A stretch of 64,000 nucleotides of DNA from Rhizobium mesosinicum (GTDB lineage Bacteria > Pseudomonadota > Alphaproteobacteria > Rhizobiales > Rhizobiaceae): positions 124,001-188,000 of the forward strand of contig NZ_JAEUAK010000003.1 of NCBI RefSeq assembly GCF_019511345.1, in the 5' to 3' direction. Position numbers and translations under genes: made by a program. The stretch's first letter is position 1. Each line of letters starts with the position of its first letter. The notes beneath the pieces were generated by a model. It searched no databases, had not been told where the DNA came from, and was given only the letters and a program-made list of their open reading frames with translations. This document shows positions 44,443 through 55,254 of this stretch, piece by piece.

Positions 44443-44472
44443 CTGAGGGAGAAGCGTCATTGGAGGTCTGCT

Positions 44473-45252
44473 TTGAACGATTCCGATCGCCACCGTCTGA
44501 TCGCCGAGATGCTTCGCGAACGGCCCTTCGCGTCGGTCCGCGATTTGCAGGAGCGACTTGGTGTCTCTCCTGCGACAATTCGAAGGGATATCGACAAACT
44601 TCATGAGATTGGGGTCGCCCGGAAGGTTTATGGCGGGATTTCCGCGACTGAGCCGTCGACCACGGCACGCCTTTCCGCTCGTCCCTATGACGAAAACCGC
44701 GACATAGCTGTCGATGCAAAACGCGCGATCGCCGAAACCGCTGCGGAGCTGGTGCGGGACGGAGATTCGATCATCGTGCATGCGGGATCGACCTGCTACC
44801 AACTCGGTCTGAAATTGGCTCGCCGCAACGTCCGCCTCTACACAAATTCCATGCCTCTGGCCGCATATCTCGGCGAGAATGGCACTTGTCATCTCACTTT
44901 GGCGGGCGGAGTGCTGTATCGCGAGCCTGGAATTATCCACGACGCGTCGGCGGGCGCGCCCGACTTCTTCGCCTCGCGGTTTTTCGTCGGGACCCAGGGT
45001 ATCAGCAGCGAGGGGCTTCTTGAATCGCATCCGTTGTTGACGAAGGCGATTGGGGAGTTGAGCAGTTGTGCAGACGAAATTGTCCTTCTGGCAGATAGCC
45101 GCAAGCTCTCGATTCAGCCGCGCAATGTCGTCCTCCCACTTTCGCGTATCGGGACGATCGTCATCGACGACGGACTCTCTGATGTCGGGGCGAAGATGCT
45201 TGAGGACGCGGGCGTTAGAATAATGATCGCAACGGTGGGAGGCCAGGCATGA
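44473..45252 (+). CDS. DeoR family transcriptional regulator
   Basis: A 259-residue DeoR regulator: N-terminal HTH RHRLIAEMLRERPFASVRDL with VSPATIRRDIDKLHEIG, and a C-terminal sugar-phosphate-binding domain with GDSIIVHAGSTCYQLG, YTNSMPLAAYLG and LLADSRKLSIQ. The TTG at 44473 is six bases from a strong GGAGG. It overlaps the next kinase gene (ATGA). It should respond to a phosphorylated intermediate and control both arms of the locus through the direct repeats. Confidence 0.9.
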   Translation: MNDSDRHRLIAEMLRERPFASVRDLQERLGVSPATIRRDIDKLHEIGVARKVYGGISATEPSTTARLSARPYDENRDIAVDAKRAIAETAAELVRDGDSIIVHAGSTCYQLGLKLARRNVRLYTNSMPLAAYLGENGTCHLTLAGGVLYREPGIIHDASAGAPDFFASRFFVGTQGISSEGLLESHPLLTKAIGELSSCADEIVLLADSRKLSIQPRNVVLPLSRIGTIVIDDGLSDVGAKMLEDAGVRIMIATVGGQA

Positions 45253-46652
45253 CACCATCAAAAGCGATCGCGGTCTTCGATCTCGGCAAGACCAATTCGA
45301 AACTCTTTATCTTCGATACAGACGGGGCTGTACTTTCCGAGAGTCGAACGAAGCCGTTGTGGGTCGAGTTCGAGGGGTTTCGCGTTCTCGACGACGAGGC
45401 TCTCTACGAATGGATGAAGACCTCGCTGACGCGTGCGGTCGAAGACCATTCGGTGGGACATGTCATCTTCTCCGGTCACGGCTGCACATTTGCGCTCGTC
45501 GAGCAGGATCACCTTGTCCACCCGATCCTCGACTATGAACAGGAACCTCCTCCGTCGCTGGCAGAGCGCATCGAGATGTCGATACCGTCCTTCTTAGAGA
45601 CATACTCTCCAAAGCTGCCGCTGGGTTTCAACTACGGGCGGCACATGCTGTGGCTGGAGGCCGTCAAGCCCGAGGCGCTAAACCGCGCCGATGCTGTTCT
45701 TTCCTATCCGCAGTTCTGGTCGTGGAAATTCTCAGGCCGCAAGGTCTCCGAGGTCTCGTATATCGGCTGCCACTCTCACTTGTGGGCACCCATGCGAAGT
45801 GATTTCAGCAGCCTGGTCGACAGTCGAGGTTGGCGTGAGAAGATGCCCGCCTTCGAAAAAGCGGGGGCTGCCTTGGGCCGCTGGGGGGGCGCTCCGGACG
45901 AGGGGACTTCATTCTCCGTCGTGGTCCACAATGGTGTGCACGATAGCAATTCTGCGCTCTACTACTATCGCTCAGTCGGCTTCCAGGACTTCACCCTCGT
46001 TTCTACCGGCACGTGGGTCGTGATCTTCAATTCAGAATGCCCGCTCGAGGCGTTGGATGAACATCGCGACATGCTGGCGAACGCCACCGTTGACGGAAGG
46101 CCCGCGCCGACGATCCGGTTTATGGGCGGCAGAGAGTACGATCTTGCAAGCGGGGGCTGGAACAAGCCGATCAGCCATGGAGCGCTGTCACGCGTGATTG
46201 CAAAAGGCGTATTCGCATTGCCATCGTTTGCGCCCGGCGGACCAATGCAGGGCTTCGAAGGCCGTTTCGTAGGCCCCGAGGTCGAAGGCGAAGAGAGGGC
46301 GGCAGCAGCGCTTCTCTACGTGGTTCTCATGACCAGTCTGTCTCTCGATCTCATCCGATCGGCGAACCCGGTCGTCATTGACGGTGGCCTGGTCAAGACG
46401 GGTTTGTTCGCCGAGATACTCGCACAGCTGCGTCCTGCGCAGCCGATATTTACCAGCCCGACCGCTGAAGGAAGCGCGTCTGGGGCTGCGGCACTTGTTT
46501 TCGACACGTTAGGTCTGAAGCCGTTTGCAAATGAGACACGTCAGGTAGAACCGGCGCAGCTTTTCGGTCTCGAAGCCTACCGGGATACGTGGAAAGCACT
46601 GGCTGAGATCGACGAACCGGAGGCGGCGCAAAGGAAGGAGTTCCACGCATGA
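45249..46652 (+). CDS. FGGY family carbohydrate kinase (rhamnulo-/fuculokinase-like)
   Basis: A 467-residue FGGY kinase with N-terminal [39 protein letters not shown], substrate region [20 protein letters not shown], and C-terminal [16 protein letters not shown] with [11 protein letters not shown]. The GKTNSK loop is typical of rhamnulokinase/fuculokinase-like members. It is coupled at both ends: ATGA overlap with DeoR and with the transporter ATPase. It is the second kinase of the locus, so two different ketoses or two phosphorylation steps are implied. Confidence 0.87.
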   Translation: MTPSKAIAVFDLGKTNSKLFIFDTDGAVLSESRTKPLWVEFEGFRVLDDEALYEWMKTSLTRAVEDHSVGHVIFSGHGCTFALVEQDHLVHPILDYEQEPPPSLAERIEMSIPSFLETYSPKLPLGFNYGRHMLWLEAVKPEALNRADAVLSYPQFWSWKFSGRKVSEVSYIGCHSHLWAPMRSDFSSLVDSRGWREKMPAFEKAGAALGRWGGAPDEGTSFSVVVHNGVHDSNSALYYYRSVGFQDFTLVSTGTWVVIFNSECPLEALDEHRDMLANATVDGRPAPTIRFMGGREYDLASGGWNKPISHGALSRVIAKGVFALPSFAPGGPMQGFEGRFVGPEVEGEERAAAALLYVVLMTSLSLDLIRSANPVVIDGGLVKTGLFAEILAQLRPAQPIFTSPTAEGSASGAAALVFDTLGLKPFANETRQVEPAQLFGLEAYRDTWKALAEIDEPEAAQRKEFHA

Positions 46653-48193
46653 GCGCGGCAACCATGGAATCACGCGCGCCCGTCCTGGAGATGCGCAATA
46701 TCAGCAAGACGTTCGCCAGCACCAAGGCGCTGACCAATGTCTCGCTGACAGTCTATCCGGGTGAAGTCCATGCTTTGATGGGTGAGAACGGGGCTGGCAA
46801 GTCTACGCTGATGAAGGTCTTGTCCGGCGCCTATGTCGCGGACCCTGGCGGCGCTGTCCTCGTCGAGGGAAAACCGATCGTGGCGGGCGATCCGATCAAG
46901 GCCAAGGCAAACGGCATATCGGTCATATACCAGGAACTGTCGCTCGCACCTAACCTGACGGTTGCCCAAAACATGTTCCTGGGTGCCGAGCCGTCGCATT
47001 ATGGCATCGTCGACAAGGCCGCAGCACGTGCCCGCGCCGAGCCTATCCTCAAGCAACTGGGCATCACATTCGCACCGTCACAGCTTGTGGCAACGCTGTC
47101 TTTGGGTGAACGCCAGATGGTGGAAATCGCCCGGGCTCTGACCACGAATGCGAAGATCATCGTCATGGACGAGCCGACCACCTCGCTAACTTCCAGGGAG
47201 ACGGAACGGCTGTTCGACGTCATTGCGGGCCTCAAGAGACGTGGCATCGCGGTCATCTACATCAGTCACAGGATGGAAGAGATCTACGCACTCGCGGATC
47301 GTGTCAGCGTCCTGCGCGACAGCGCTTACGTCGGCACGCTCGAGCGCGAAGACCTGTCGGCCGAAAGATTGGTTTCGATGATGGTCGGTCGCGATCTCTC
47401 GACCTTCTACAAGAAAGAGCACCGCCCACCCATCCAGGCGTCCGGAACGGTTCTGTCCGTAAAAGACGTCGGTGATGGCCGCCGGGTTCTCGGATGTTCG
47501 TTCGACGCAAGGGCAGGTGAGGTTCTCGGTATCGCCGGCTTGGTGGGATCTGGCCGGACGGAACTGGCGCGCCTTATTTTCGGTGCGGACCCGAAAACGA
47601 CTGGCACGGTGTCTCTGGAAGGCAGAGAGCTGGCTATTGCCGGACCTCGCGATGCAATGGATGCAGGGATCGCCTATCTTACCGAGGACAGGAAGGGTCT
47701 CGGACTTTTCCTCGATATGACGATCAACGAGAACATCAATATCGGCGTTATCAGCAGAGACGCCGGCCCCGGTGGCATCCTGAATTTTGCCGCCGCAAAG
47801 GAGCGTGCGGCCCGCGCCATCAAATCACTCTCCATTCGGACGCTGAGCGCAAGCGTCAATGTCGGCGCTCTATCAGGCGGCAACCAGCAGAAGGCACTGA
47901 TCGCCCGTCTCCTCGAAACGAAGCCCAAAGTCATCATTTTCGACGAGCCGACACGCGGCGTCGATGTAGGTGCCAAATCCGAGATTTACCGGATTATCGA
48001 CGAGCTCGCTCAGGCGGGTATCGCGATCGTCGTGATTTCAAGTGATTTGCCGGAGATCATCGGCATTGCCGATCGCGTCCTCGTCATCCGCGAAGGCCGC
48101 ATTGCCGGCGAAGTTCTGGCGACGCCGGATCAGCCAATCAGCCAGGAAGCCATCATGGCGTTTTCCACCGGATCGGCATCGAAAGTCGCCTGA
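46649..48193 (+). CDS. Ribose-type sugar ABC transporter, ATP-binding protein
   Basis: A 514-residue tandem ATPase (RbsA type). The first domain has Walker [11 protein letters not shown]-loop YQELSLAPN, signature LSLGERQM and Walker [12 protein letters not shown]. The second has the degenerate [14 protein letters not shown] loop and signature LSGGNQQK with [11 protein letters not shown]. It energises import with the permease and binding protein downstream. Confidence 0.95.
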   Translation: MSAATMESRAPVLEMRNISKTFASTKALTNVSLTVYPGEVHALMGENGAGKSTLMKVLSGAYVADPGGAVLVEGKPIVAGDPIKAKANGISVIYQELSLAPNLTVAQNMFLGAEPSHYGIVDKAAARARAEPILKQLGITFAPSQLVATLSLGERQMVEIARALTTNAKIIVMDEPTTSLTSRETERLFDVIAGLKRRGIAVIYISHRMEEIYALADRVSVLRDSAYVGTLEREDLSAERLVSMMVGRDLSTFYKKEHRPPIQASGTVLSVKDVGDGRRVLGCSFDARAGEVLGIAGLVGSGRTELARLIFGADPKTTGTVSLEGRELAIAGPRDAMDAGIAYLTEDRKGLGLFLDMTINENINIGVISRDAGPGGILNFAAAKERAARAIKSLSIRTLSASVNVGALSGGNQQKALIARLLETKPKVIIFDEPTRGVDVGAKSEIYRIIDELAQAGIAIVVISSDLPEIIGIADRVLVIREGRIAGEVLATPDQPISQEAIMAFSTGSASKVA

Positions 48194-48223
48194 GCCGGAC
48201 AACAAAGACGACGGGATAAAGAT

Positions 48224-49207
48224 ATGACCTCGACATCAACCGACCAGCCGAACGCCGGCAAGGCAAAATTCAGATCGACGCTGACCGCGCTCGGTATGTT
48301 GCCGGTGCTCGTCATACTGGCCATCGGATTCCATTTGTTGAGCGGTCGCTTTCTAAGCGTCAACAACCTGTCGATCGTCATGCAGCAGGCATCGATCAAT
48401 ACCGTTCTGGCGGCCGGAATGACGTTCGTCATCCTGACGGGCGGCATCGATCTCTCGGTAGGCTCCATCCTTGCTGCCTCGGCAATGGTCGGCGTGATCG
48501 TCTCTCTCTGGCCGGACGTCGGCATGCTGGGCATCCCGGCGGCGATCGGCGTCGGTCTCGCTTGCGGTGTTGTCAACGGAACCATCATCTCGGCGCTCAA
48601 GCTTCCGCCCTTCATCGTCACGCTCGGCTCGCTGACCGCCATGCGCGGCATCGCCCGACTGCTTGGCAATGACACCACGGTTTTCAATCCCGACCTGCCG
48701 TTCGACTTCATCGGAAACGGCAGTTTCTTCGGCGTGCCATGGCTCGCGATCATCGCACTGGCGACAATCCTGATCTCGTGGTTCATCCTGAAGCGCACAG
48801 TATTGGGGACTTGGATCTATGCCGTCGGCGGAAACGTGGAGGCAGCGCGCCTCACCGGGATCAAGGTGCCGCTGGTGCTGCTCTTTGTCTACTCGATGTC
48901 GGGCCTGCTTTCGGGACTGGGCGGGGTGATGTCTGCGGCTCGTCTATATGCCGCAAACGGCCTGCAGCTTGGCCAATCGTACGAGCTCGACGCGATCGCA
49001 GCCGTCATTCTCGGCGGAACCAGCTTCGTCGGCGGTGTCGGTTCGATTTGGGGTACGCTGATCGGAGCCCTCATCATCGCGGTGCTGTCCAACGGCCTCA
49101 TCCTCGTCGGCGTTTCCGACATCTGGCAGTACATCATCAAGGGGCTTGTCATCATCGTTGCCGTAGCGCTCGACCGTTACAGGCTGAAAGGACTTAGCCG
49201 CACCTGA
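48224..49207 (+). CDS. Ribose-type sugar ABC transporter permease
   Basis: A 327-residue RbsC-type permease with eight to ten hydrophobic helices, MTFVILTGGIDLSVGSILAA and the conserved GSLTAMRGIARL and TSFVGGVGSIWGTLIGALII blocks. It lies 30 bases after the ATPase gene. Confidence 0.94.
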   Translation: MTSTSTDQPNAGKAKFRSTLTALGMLPVLVILAIGFHLLSGRFLSVNNLSIVMQQASINTVLAAGMTFVILTGGIDLSVGSILAASAMVGVIVSLWPDVGMLGIPAAIGVGLACGVVNGTIISALKLPPFIVTLGSLTAMRGIARLLGNDTTVFNPDLPFDFIGNGSFFGVPWLAIIALATILISWFILKRTVLGTWIYAVGGNVEAARLTGIKVPLVLLFVYSMSGLLSGLGGVMSAARLYAANGLQLGQSYELDAIAAVILGGTSFVGGVGSIWGTLIGALIIAVLSNGLILVGVSDIWQYIIKGLVIIVAVALDRYRLKGLSRT

Positions 49208-49272
49208 CGTGTGGCTGGAGGAACCGGGGTTACCGGATAACGGGGCGCAGGAAGCGCCATAAGGAGGAAAAT

Positions 49273-50211
49273 ATGCGCATGATTTCGAAACTGCTCGCAG
49301 CGACCGCTTTGGCCGCAGCCATCGCAATGCCGGCAGCCGCCAAAGACCTTCAGAAGATCGGCATTTCCGTCGGCCTGCTTGGCAACCCGTTCTTCGTTGC
49401 GACCATCAAGGGCATCGAGGACCGTGCCAAGGAAATCAATCCGAACGTTCAGGTGACATCGGTTTCAGCCGACTACGACCTCAATAAGCAGGTTTCGCAA
49501 ATCGACAGCTTCATCGCCGCTGGCGTTGATATCATCATGTTGAACGCCGTCGATGCCAAGGCAATCGCCCCTGCCGTCAAGAAGGCCCAGGCTGCCGGAG
49601 TGATCGTCGCCGCCTTCGACGTTTCGGCCCCGGGCGCTGACGTCACCGTGATGACGAATAACATCAAGGCTGGTGAAGAGGCGTGCCAGTACATCGTCGA
49701 TCAGCTCAAGGGTAAGGGGAACGTCGTCATCATCAACGGCCCCGCGTCCTCTTCGATTCTCGATCGCGTCCAAGGTTGCAAGAACGTGCTGGCCAAGAGC
49801 CCCGACATCAAGATCCTGTCCGACGACCAGAACGGCCAGGGTTCACGTGATGGCGGTCTTGCCGTCATGCAGGGCCTGCTGACGCGTTTCGACAAGATCG
49901 ACGCGGTCTTCGCCATTAACGACCCGACGGGCATTGGTGCGGAACTTGCCGCCAAGCAGCTGAACCGCAACGAGTTCTTCATCACCGCCGTCGACGGTGC
50001 CCCGGATATCGAAAAGTCGCTCGCAAGCGGCAATTCCATGATCAAGGCATCCGCTTCCCAGGATCCCTATGTCATGGCCGGCGACGCGCTCAAGATGGCG
50101 GTCGACGTTCTGAACGGCAAGAAGCCGGCGGAAAACACCGTCCTTCTCGATCCCAAGCTGATCACCGCTGACAACGTCAAGGACTACAAGGGCTGGACCG
50201 CCGCTCGCTAA
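49273..50211 (+). CDS. Ribose-type sugar ABC transporter, binding protein
   Basis: A 312-residue periplasmic binding protein. The signal peptide is MISKLLAATALAAAIAMPAA. The mature part starts KIGISVGLLGNPFFVATIKG, with the hinge DIIMLNAVDAKAIAPAVKKA and AVFAINDPTGIGAELAAKQ typical of the ribose/xylose cluster. The ATG follows AGGAGG. Its ligand is the sugar degraded by this locus. Confidence 0.94.
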   Translation: MRMISKLLAATALAAAIAMPAAAKDLQKIGISVGLLGNPFFVATIKGIEDRAKEINPNVQVTSVSADYDLNKQVSQIDSFIAAGVDIIMLNAVDAKAIAPAVKKAQAAGVIVAAFDVSAPGADVTVMTNNIKAGEEACQYIVDQLKGKGNVVIINGPASSSILDRVQGCKNVLAKSPDIKILSDDQNGQGSRDGGLAVMQGLLTRFDKIDAVFAINDPTGIGAELAAKQLNRNEFFITAVDGAPDIEKSLASGNSMIKASASQDPYVMAGDALKMAVDVLNGKKPAENTVLLDPKLITADNVKDYKGWTAAR

Positions 50212-50289
50212 GGTCTCCTCCCAGGAGCTCGCCGGTGCCGAAAGGCCCGGCGAGTTCTCTCCTTCAATGAAATTCAGGAATTCGGTGTC

Positions 50290-51189
50290 ATGTCCAAAAT
50301 CGGCGTCCACTCTTTTGTCTGGAGCGCTGGCTCGTCTCGTGATGAGCTTGAGCGCACGCTTACGAGATCGCACGAACTCGGCTACAAGCTCGTGGAATTT
50401 TCCTATCTCGATCCAAAGCTGGTGGACGTGAAATGGCTCGCGTCCCGCATCCGGGACCTGGGCCTGGACGTCGCCGTGAGCATGGGTCTCCCGAGCGAAG
50501 GCGACATCTCCAGCGATGATCAATCGGTTGTCGCTAACGGTGAGGCAATATTGGACAGAGCCGTCGCGCTCGTTCGCGATCTCGGTGGTACGAAGCTCGC
50601 CGGCATCCTGAGTTCCTCGCATGGAAAGCAGGAGCATGCGTTGTCTCGCAAGGGTTGGGATACCAGTGTCAGCACGCTGTCACGCGTCGCCGATCGCGCA
50701 AAGGAAGCCGGCGTCACACTCAATCTCGAAATCGTCAATCGGTTCGAGAGCAATATGCTCAATACGGCTGCTCAAGGCTTGGCCTACATCAAGGACACGG
50801 GTGCCTCGAACGTCTTCCTGCATCTCGACACCTTCCACATGAATATCGAAGAAGCTGACGTTGGACTGGCAATACGGAATGCTGCCGACAAGATCGGCTA
50901 CGTCCACATTGGCGAAAGCCACCGTGGATACCTTGGAACCGGCAACATCGATTTTGCCGGCATCTTCGACGCGTTGGTCGCTATTGGATGGGATGACTAT
51001 GTGACCTTCGAATCCTTCTCAACCGCTATCGTGGATAAGGATCTGTCGTTGAAGACAGCGATCTGGAGAAATCTCTGGGATGACAATGTTGCGCTCGCGC
51101 GCCACGCCCGCCAATTCATTGAGCTCGGTTTGGAGACCGCGCGCCTCAAAGCCCAACTTGTAAAGAATGCTCACGCACCATCGGCTTAG
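50290..51189 (+). CDS. Sugar 3-epimerase-like TIM barrel (tagatose/psicose type)
   Basis: A 299-residue xylose-isomerase-like TIM barrel closest in pattern to D-tagatose/D-psicose 3-epimerases. Metal-binding residues appear as Glu in LNLEIVNRFESNMLNTA, Asp and His in FLHLDTFHMNIEEAD, His in YVHIGESHRGYLGTG and Glu in YVTFESFS. It would interconvert ketoses at C3 before phosphorylation. It is the last gene of the plus-strand arm, 78 bases after the binding protein. Confidence 0.87.
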   Translation: MSKIGVHSFVWSAGSSRDELERTLTRSHELGYKLVEFSYLDPKLVDVKWLASRIRDLGLDVAVSMGLPSEGDISSDDQSVVANGEAILDRAVALVRDLGGTKLAGILSSSHGKQEHALSRKGWDTSVSTLSRVADRAKEAGVTLNLEIVNRFESNMLNTAAQGLAYIKDTGASNVFLHLDTFHMNIEEADVGLAIRNAADKIGYVHIGESHRGYLGTGNIDFAGIFDALVAIGWDDYVTFESFSTAIVDKDLSLKTAIWRNLWDDNVALARHARQFIELGLETARLKAQLVKNAHAPSA

Positions 51190-51539
51190 AGTTTCCGAAT
51201 ATCTAAGTCAGGGGCAAAGATGGCGGAGCCTATGCCCGCATCAAATACGGCGCGCAGCTTCTTAGGCACATCGAGAACGAAAAAAGAGCAAGGACTGGCG
51301 CGGCAAAATTGAAAGGGCTCCGAAAAGATTGGCGAATGCGTCTCGGGCTGTACGCGCGTAATCGGAGCCGAACCTGAACAGGACCGGCAACCGCCTCGGC
51401 GCGGATCTCGCGGTTGCGCAGGTCTTCTGGTAGTCGATCAGAGTCGGGCGTGGTGGAATAACCAAGCGCGATTGTCAGCACTGGTCAGGAAAGCGGCCCT
51501 CCGTTCCGATCGTCCTTGCGGTCGAGCATGTTGGACAGT
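51190..51539. other. Intergenic stretch between convergent genes
   Basis: About 350 bases between the epimerase and the autotransporter. A short plus-strand frame near 51230-51350 looks protein-like (AYARIKYGAQLLRHIENEKR) but has no start or family that I recognise, so I leave it unassigned. Confidence 0.4.
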
Positions 51540-54500
51540 TTAGAATTGCAGCTTCAGCGCCGCGCTGGCGCTGTGGCGGTTGAGACCATCGCCGAATTCT
51601 CCACGGTAGGACACAGACAGGGTTGCCTGATCTGCGAGTTGAAGCGCCACTGACCCGCCGGCCAAGACCGTGTTTTCAATGTCAGGCAGTCCTTTTACCG
51701 TAAAGGTGCCGCCGTTTTCGAACGTCAGATCGGAGCGCGGCATGTCCTGGTCGATGATCGTTCTCCAGGCGACGCCAAGACCGGCGGTCAGAGGCTTGCC
51801 AGCGATCATTGCCTGTCGCTCAGCCCTTAGGCCGATTGTGGCTGCAAAGATATCTTCCAGTGCGTCGTCACCGTAAAGCGACGCCGCCCCGCCTGTTTCC
51901 CGGAAGCTGTCGCGTCGGCCGATCGCGAGATCGAGTCTCCCAAAAGGCGAAAGCGTCAGATCGTGGGGGACTGCGAAATCATAGGATGCCTCCGAGAAGA
52001 CCTGCGCCGTATTGCCGCGGTAGCTCGCCTCCTGCGTATCGGAAAAGCCGTCAAAGGCAATATCCCGGCGCGTTTCGATATCATGCCAGCTGTTGGATGC
52101 ACCAAGCTTCACCTGGAGATTGCCCATTTTATGGACGGCGTAGACGCCAAGGTGGACGCTATCGATGTTCGCGGTCGAGCCGAGGTCGGATATGCGGAAA
52201 GAGGATTGTCCGAAACCGGCAAAGATTCCTGCCGACATATCGTCGATCATCCAATCTGCGCCATAAAGCATCCCGCCCCGCGCGCTCGTTGTGCTGGAGG
52301 CGTTTCCATCCGATCCCATCTCGGAAAAATTGCCATAGGCCGTTGTCCACACTCTGGTACTGCTTCCAAACACCTCGTCCAGCCGATCGTAAACGGCATT
52401 GCGAACGTCGTCCGCCTCACCAAAAAGGCTGCTTTGAAGCGAGGCGTGGATTTCACCCGAAAGCTGGTCGAAAGCGTATCGTGCTTCGGCCCTGTCAGTG
52501 TAGAGAATGGCGTTATAGAGCGCGAGGCTGCTTGAGCCGCTCGTCTGATCGAGAAAGTCGAGACCTAAAGCGGATTGCTGCTGATTTTCGGTCAGCGCCG
52601 CACTCGGAAACAGGGAGCCAGGGCTAAGAGCAGTGCGAAGGGTCAATGTGACGTCAGTGAGCGAATAGCTGAGGAAAGACTTCAGAAATGCCGAATCGAT
52701 CTCCAAATTCCCGAACGCGCCTGAGACGGTACCGGCCGACAGAATCTTGTAGGACTGGCCATTGACGTAGCTGACTGCCGGATCCCACAGGATCGTCTGC
52801 ACGCTGGCACCGTTCAGGAACGCGGTGCCGCTGACGACGACGCTGTCGCTGAGACCGGTGTTACCGATTTCGATTTCGAAGAGGCTACTCGGATCGAAGG
52901 TCAGATCGCCTGCGACGGTCAAAGTTCCGATCGAATTCCCGGGAGCAAGAACGCTGTCTGCAGCAAGCGACGTAGTCCCGACAGTTCCCGTCCCTTGAAG
53001 CCTTGCGCCGGACGCGATGTTGACGGCGCCACTCAGGCTGCCGTTAACGGAAAGCGTTCCGCCGAGCACGTCGGTGTCCCCGGCGTAGCTGCTGCTGCCG
53101 TTCAGCCGAAATAGGCCCGTCCCCGTCTTGACGAGACCACCGTCTCCGGTGATAGAGCCGCCAAAAATGGAAGAGCTGTCGTCGCCGCCGACGGTCAAGA
53201 TCGCGCCATTGGAAAAGTTGACGTTTCCTCCGGAAGAGCCTGCGCCGGAAAGAGAGCCGATTGTTTCTGAGGCGGCGACATCGAGCCCGGTGCCGGCACG
53301 ATCTGCAAGGTTCACGTTGGCGTCGTCAGCCAAGGCATTGCCATTTTGCACCGCCAGCCGCCCCTGCGCGATTTCGATGTCGCCGGAACGCGTGTTGTTG
53401 CCCGAAAGCGTCAGCGTGCCTACCCCGGTCTTCGTCAGACGGCCTGTCCCGGAGACTGTCCCGGCAAATGTCACCGTATTACCGCTCGTATCAATCGTTG
53501 CACCGGCGCTTCCGATGACAACGCCTCTGGCTGCGGGAGAGGCCACGGCACCGAACGTTTGCAGAGTCGCGCCATCGAGGGTCAGGATGTTGGTGGCGCT
53601 CCCGTCGCCGAGGGAGGCGGAGGACCAGATGGAAAGCGTTCCTCCGAGCACGTTCATTGCGCCCGAGAAACTGTTGTTGCCAAAAAGCCCGAGAGTGCCC
53701 GTACCCAGTTTGGTGATCGACCCGCTCCCGGACAGGACGCCGCTGAATGATCCGCTTGCGCCGGAACTGCCAACCGATAGGTTCGCGCTGCCGAGCAGAA
53801 CGTTGCCGCTACCCGAGAGGCTGGCGAAAGCCTGGTTGAAACCGGCCATGTTCAATTGCGCGCCGGTGCGTATCTCAAGCTGAGACGAGGTGGAAAGCGC
53901 GTTGGCGGCCATCAATTGCAATTCACCTGCCGCTACGGTCGTCGCGCCGGTGTAGGACTGGCGGTTGGTGAGAGTGAAGGTGCCGGTGCCGGCTTTGGTC
54001 AGACCGCCACCACCCGATATTTCGCCGTTAAAGGCCGTGGTACTGTCACCGGCGCCGACTGACAGAACAGCATTGCTGGCGACCTCGACGGTGCCGCTGC
54101 CGGTCAACGCGTCCACAGCTTCGCTGGCATTGATGCCGAGCGCGCCGTCGAGGCGGATGTCGGCCGAACCCGCGAACACGTTACCGCCGTCGGCAGTCAG
54201 GGTCGCGCCCGAGAGGATGTCGATTGACAAAGTCCCCTGTGACCGTCCCGACCACCGAAAATCGCCGGCGATGGTCAGCCCGCCACTCGCAACGATCGCG
54301 CCGGAATAGGTGCCCGATCCGATCGAAAGGGCTCCCGCAGTGCCGATCAATCCGGCGCCGTAGAGGCTGTTGAGCGACGCGTCATAGGTAGTCAGGTCGA
54401 GGACCGAGCCAGATAGGAGCTGAATCGAATCCAGCGCGGAGAGATTTGCAGCGGTACCTGCGTCGAGAATGCTGAGCCTCCGATTGGCCGAGAGCACGAC

Positions 54501-55157
54501 GCCGCCGACATCGATAAACCTTCCCTGCCAATCTCCGCCCCGGCTGAAGGTTACGCGGTTTGCGCCGTCGATCGTGCCATTGAAAGTGAAGTCCCGAATC
54601 TCCAGGTCAGCGTTGCTGAGACGGATGGTGCCATTGCCCGCAAGGGAGGCGATCCAATCGCTGTGTGTTCCGAGATCGATTGTTGCGCCGGATGCGACGG
54701 TTGTCGTGCTGGACCGTAAAATCGCGCCTTGGCCCTGGCCTGGAACCACCAGTGTACCGGAATCGACAAAAACGTCTTTGTGCCCGTCGGAAAAGAAGGT
54801 ATCTGCAAGCGTGACGGTGCCGCTGTCGGCGCCGCCGCCGAAATGAACTTCCGCGTCCCCGCGGAGCCAAAACAGGTCTAGATTGAGGTTGCTTCCGGGG
54901 ATGGCGGAGAAACGCACCGTGGCGCCGGTCAGGATATCGATTTCTGGGACGAGATCGACGGTTCCGACCGCCACGGATCTAATCCATCCCCCCGTCGACA
55001 TGTGGACCTGATCCGTTCCCAGCTCGGAGCCATCGCTGATCTCGACGTAAGAATTGAGCGAGGAATCGGCCCGGGCAGCAACCACTGAGAGAAAGAAGGT
55101 CATAACGGCCGTACCGGCAGTGACGGAATGGAATGAAAAACGGCCCTGTGTTTTCAT
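51540..55157 (-). CDS. Autotransporter (type Va) with repeat-rich passenger
   Basis: A 1205-residue outer-membrane autotransporter. The signal peptide (SVTAGTAVMTFFLSVVAARA) is followed by a long Gly/Ser/Thr/Asn-rich beta-helix passenger with many copies of the autotransporter-associated repeat (such as LTKAGTGTFTLTNRQSYTGA, LTKTGVGTLTLSGNNTRSGD, LVKTGTGLFRLNGSSSYAGD). The last 280 residues form the beta-barrel (RVWTTAYGNFSEMGSDGNAS to SASAALKLQF, ending in Phe). The start is ATG 55155-55157. The passenger is expected at the cell surface, for adhesion or aggregation. It is divergent from a regulator. Confidence 0.92.
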   Translation of the reverse strand: MKTQGRFSFHSVTAGTAVMTFFLSVVAARADSSLNSYVEISDGSELGTDQVHMSTGGWIRSVAVGTVDLVPEIDILTGATVRFSAIPGSNLNLDLFWLRGDAEVHFGGGADSGTVTLADTFFSDGHKDVFVDSGTLVVPGQGQGAILRSSTTTVASGATIDLGTHSDWIASLAGNGTIRLSNADLEIRDFTFNGTIDGANRVTFSRGGDWQGRFIDVGGVVLSANRRLSILDAGTAANLSALDSIQLLSGSVLDLTTYDASLNSLYGAGLIGTAGALSIGSGTYSGAIVASGGLTIAGDFRWSGRSQGTLSIDILSGATLTADGGNVFAGSADIRLDGALGINASEAVDALTGSGTVEVASNAVLSVGAGDSTTAFNGEISGGGGLTKAGTGTFTLTNRQSYTGATTVAAGELQLMAANALSTSSQLEIRTGAQLNMAGFNQAFASLSGSGNVLLGSANLSVGSSGASGSFSGVLSGSGSITKLGTGTLGLFGNNSFSGAMNVLGGTLSIWSSASLGDGSATNILTLDGATLQTFGAVASPAARGVVIGSAGATIDTSGNTVTFAGTVSGTGRLTKTGVGTLTLSGNNTRSGDIEIAQGRLAVQNGNALADDANVNLADRAGTGLDVAASETIGSLSGAGSSGGNVNFSNGAILTVGGDDSSSIFGGSITGDGGLVKTGTGLFRLNGSSSYAGDTDVLGGTLSVNGSLSGAVNIASGARLQGTGTVGTTSLAADSVLAPGNSIGTLTVAGDLTFDPSSLFEIEIGNTGLSDSVVVSGTAFLNGASVQTILWDPAVSYVNGQSYKILSAGTVSGAFGNLEIDSAFLKSFLSYSLTDVTLTLRTALSPGSLFPSAALTENQQQSALGLDFLDQTSGSSSLALYNAILYTDRAEARYAFDQLSGEIHASLQSSLFGEADDVRNAVYDRLDEVFGSSTRVWTTAYGNFSEMGSDGNASSTTSARGGMLYGADWMIDDMSAGIFAGFGQSSFRISDLGSTANIDSVHLGVYAVHKMGNLQVKLGASNSWHDIETRRDIAFDGFSDTQEASYRGNTAQVFSEASYDFAVPHDLTLSPFGRLDLAIGRRDSFRETGGAASLYGDDALEDIFAATIGLRAERQAMIAGKPLTAGLGVAWRTIIDQDMPRSDLTFENGGTFTVKGLPDIENTVLAGGSVALQLADQATLSVSYRGEFGDGLNRHSASAALKLQF

Positions 55158-55254
55158 CAGAATCAGCTTTACGGAAAATTTGATCGCGGAAGCTGTATAA
55201 AGGGTCTCGTCGTATGGCAGAGTCAAAACATTGCATTGGTTATTGAGCAGACGA

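Noticed and set aside
53128..53883. 251-codon plus-strand frame inside the autotransporter
   Set aside because: Low-complexity Pro/Val/Ser pattern that is the antisense image of the passenger repeats.
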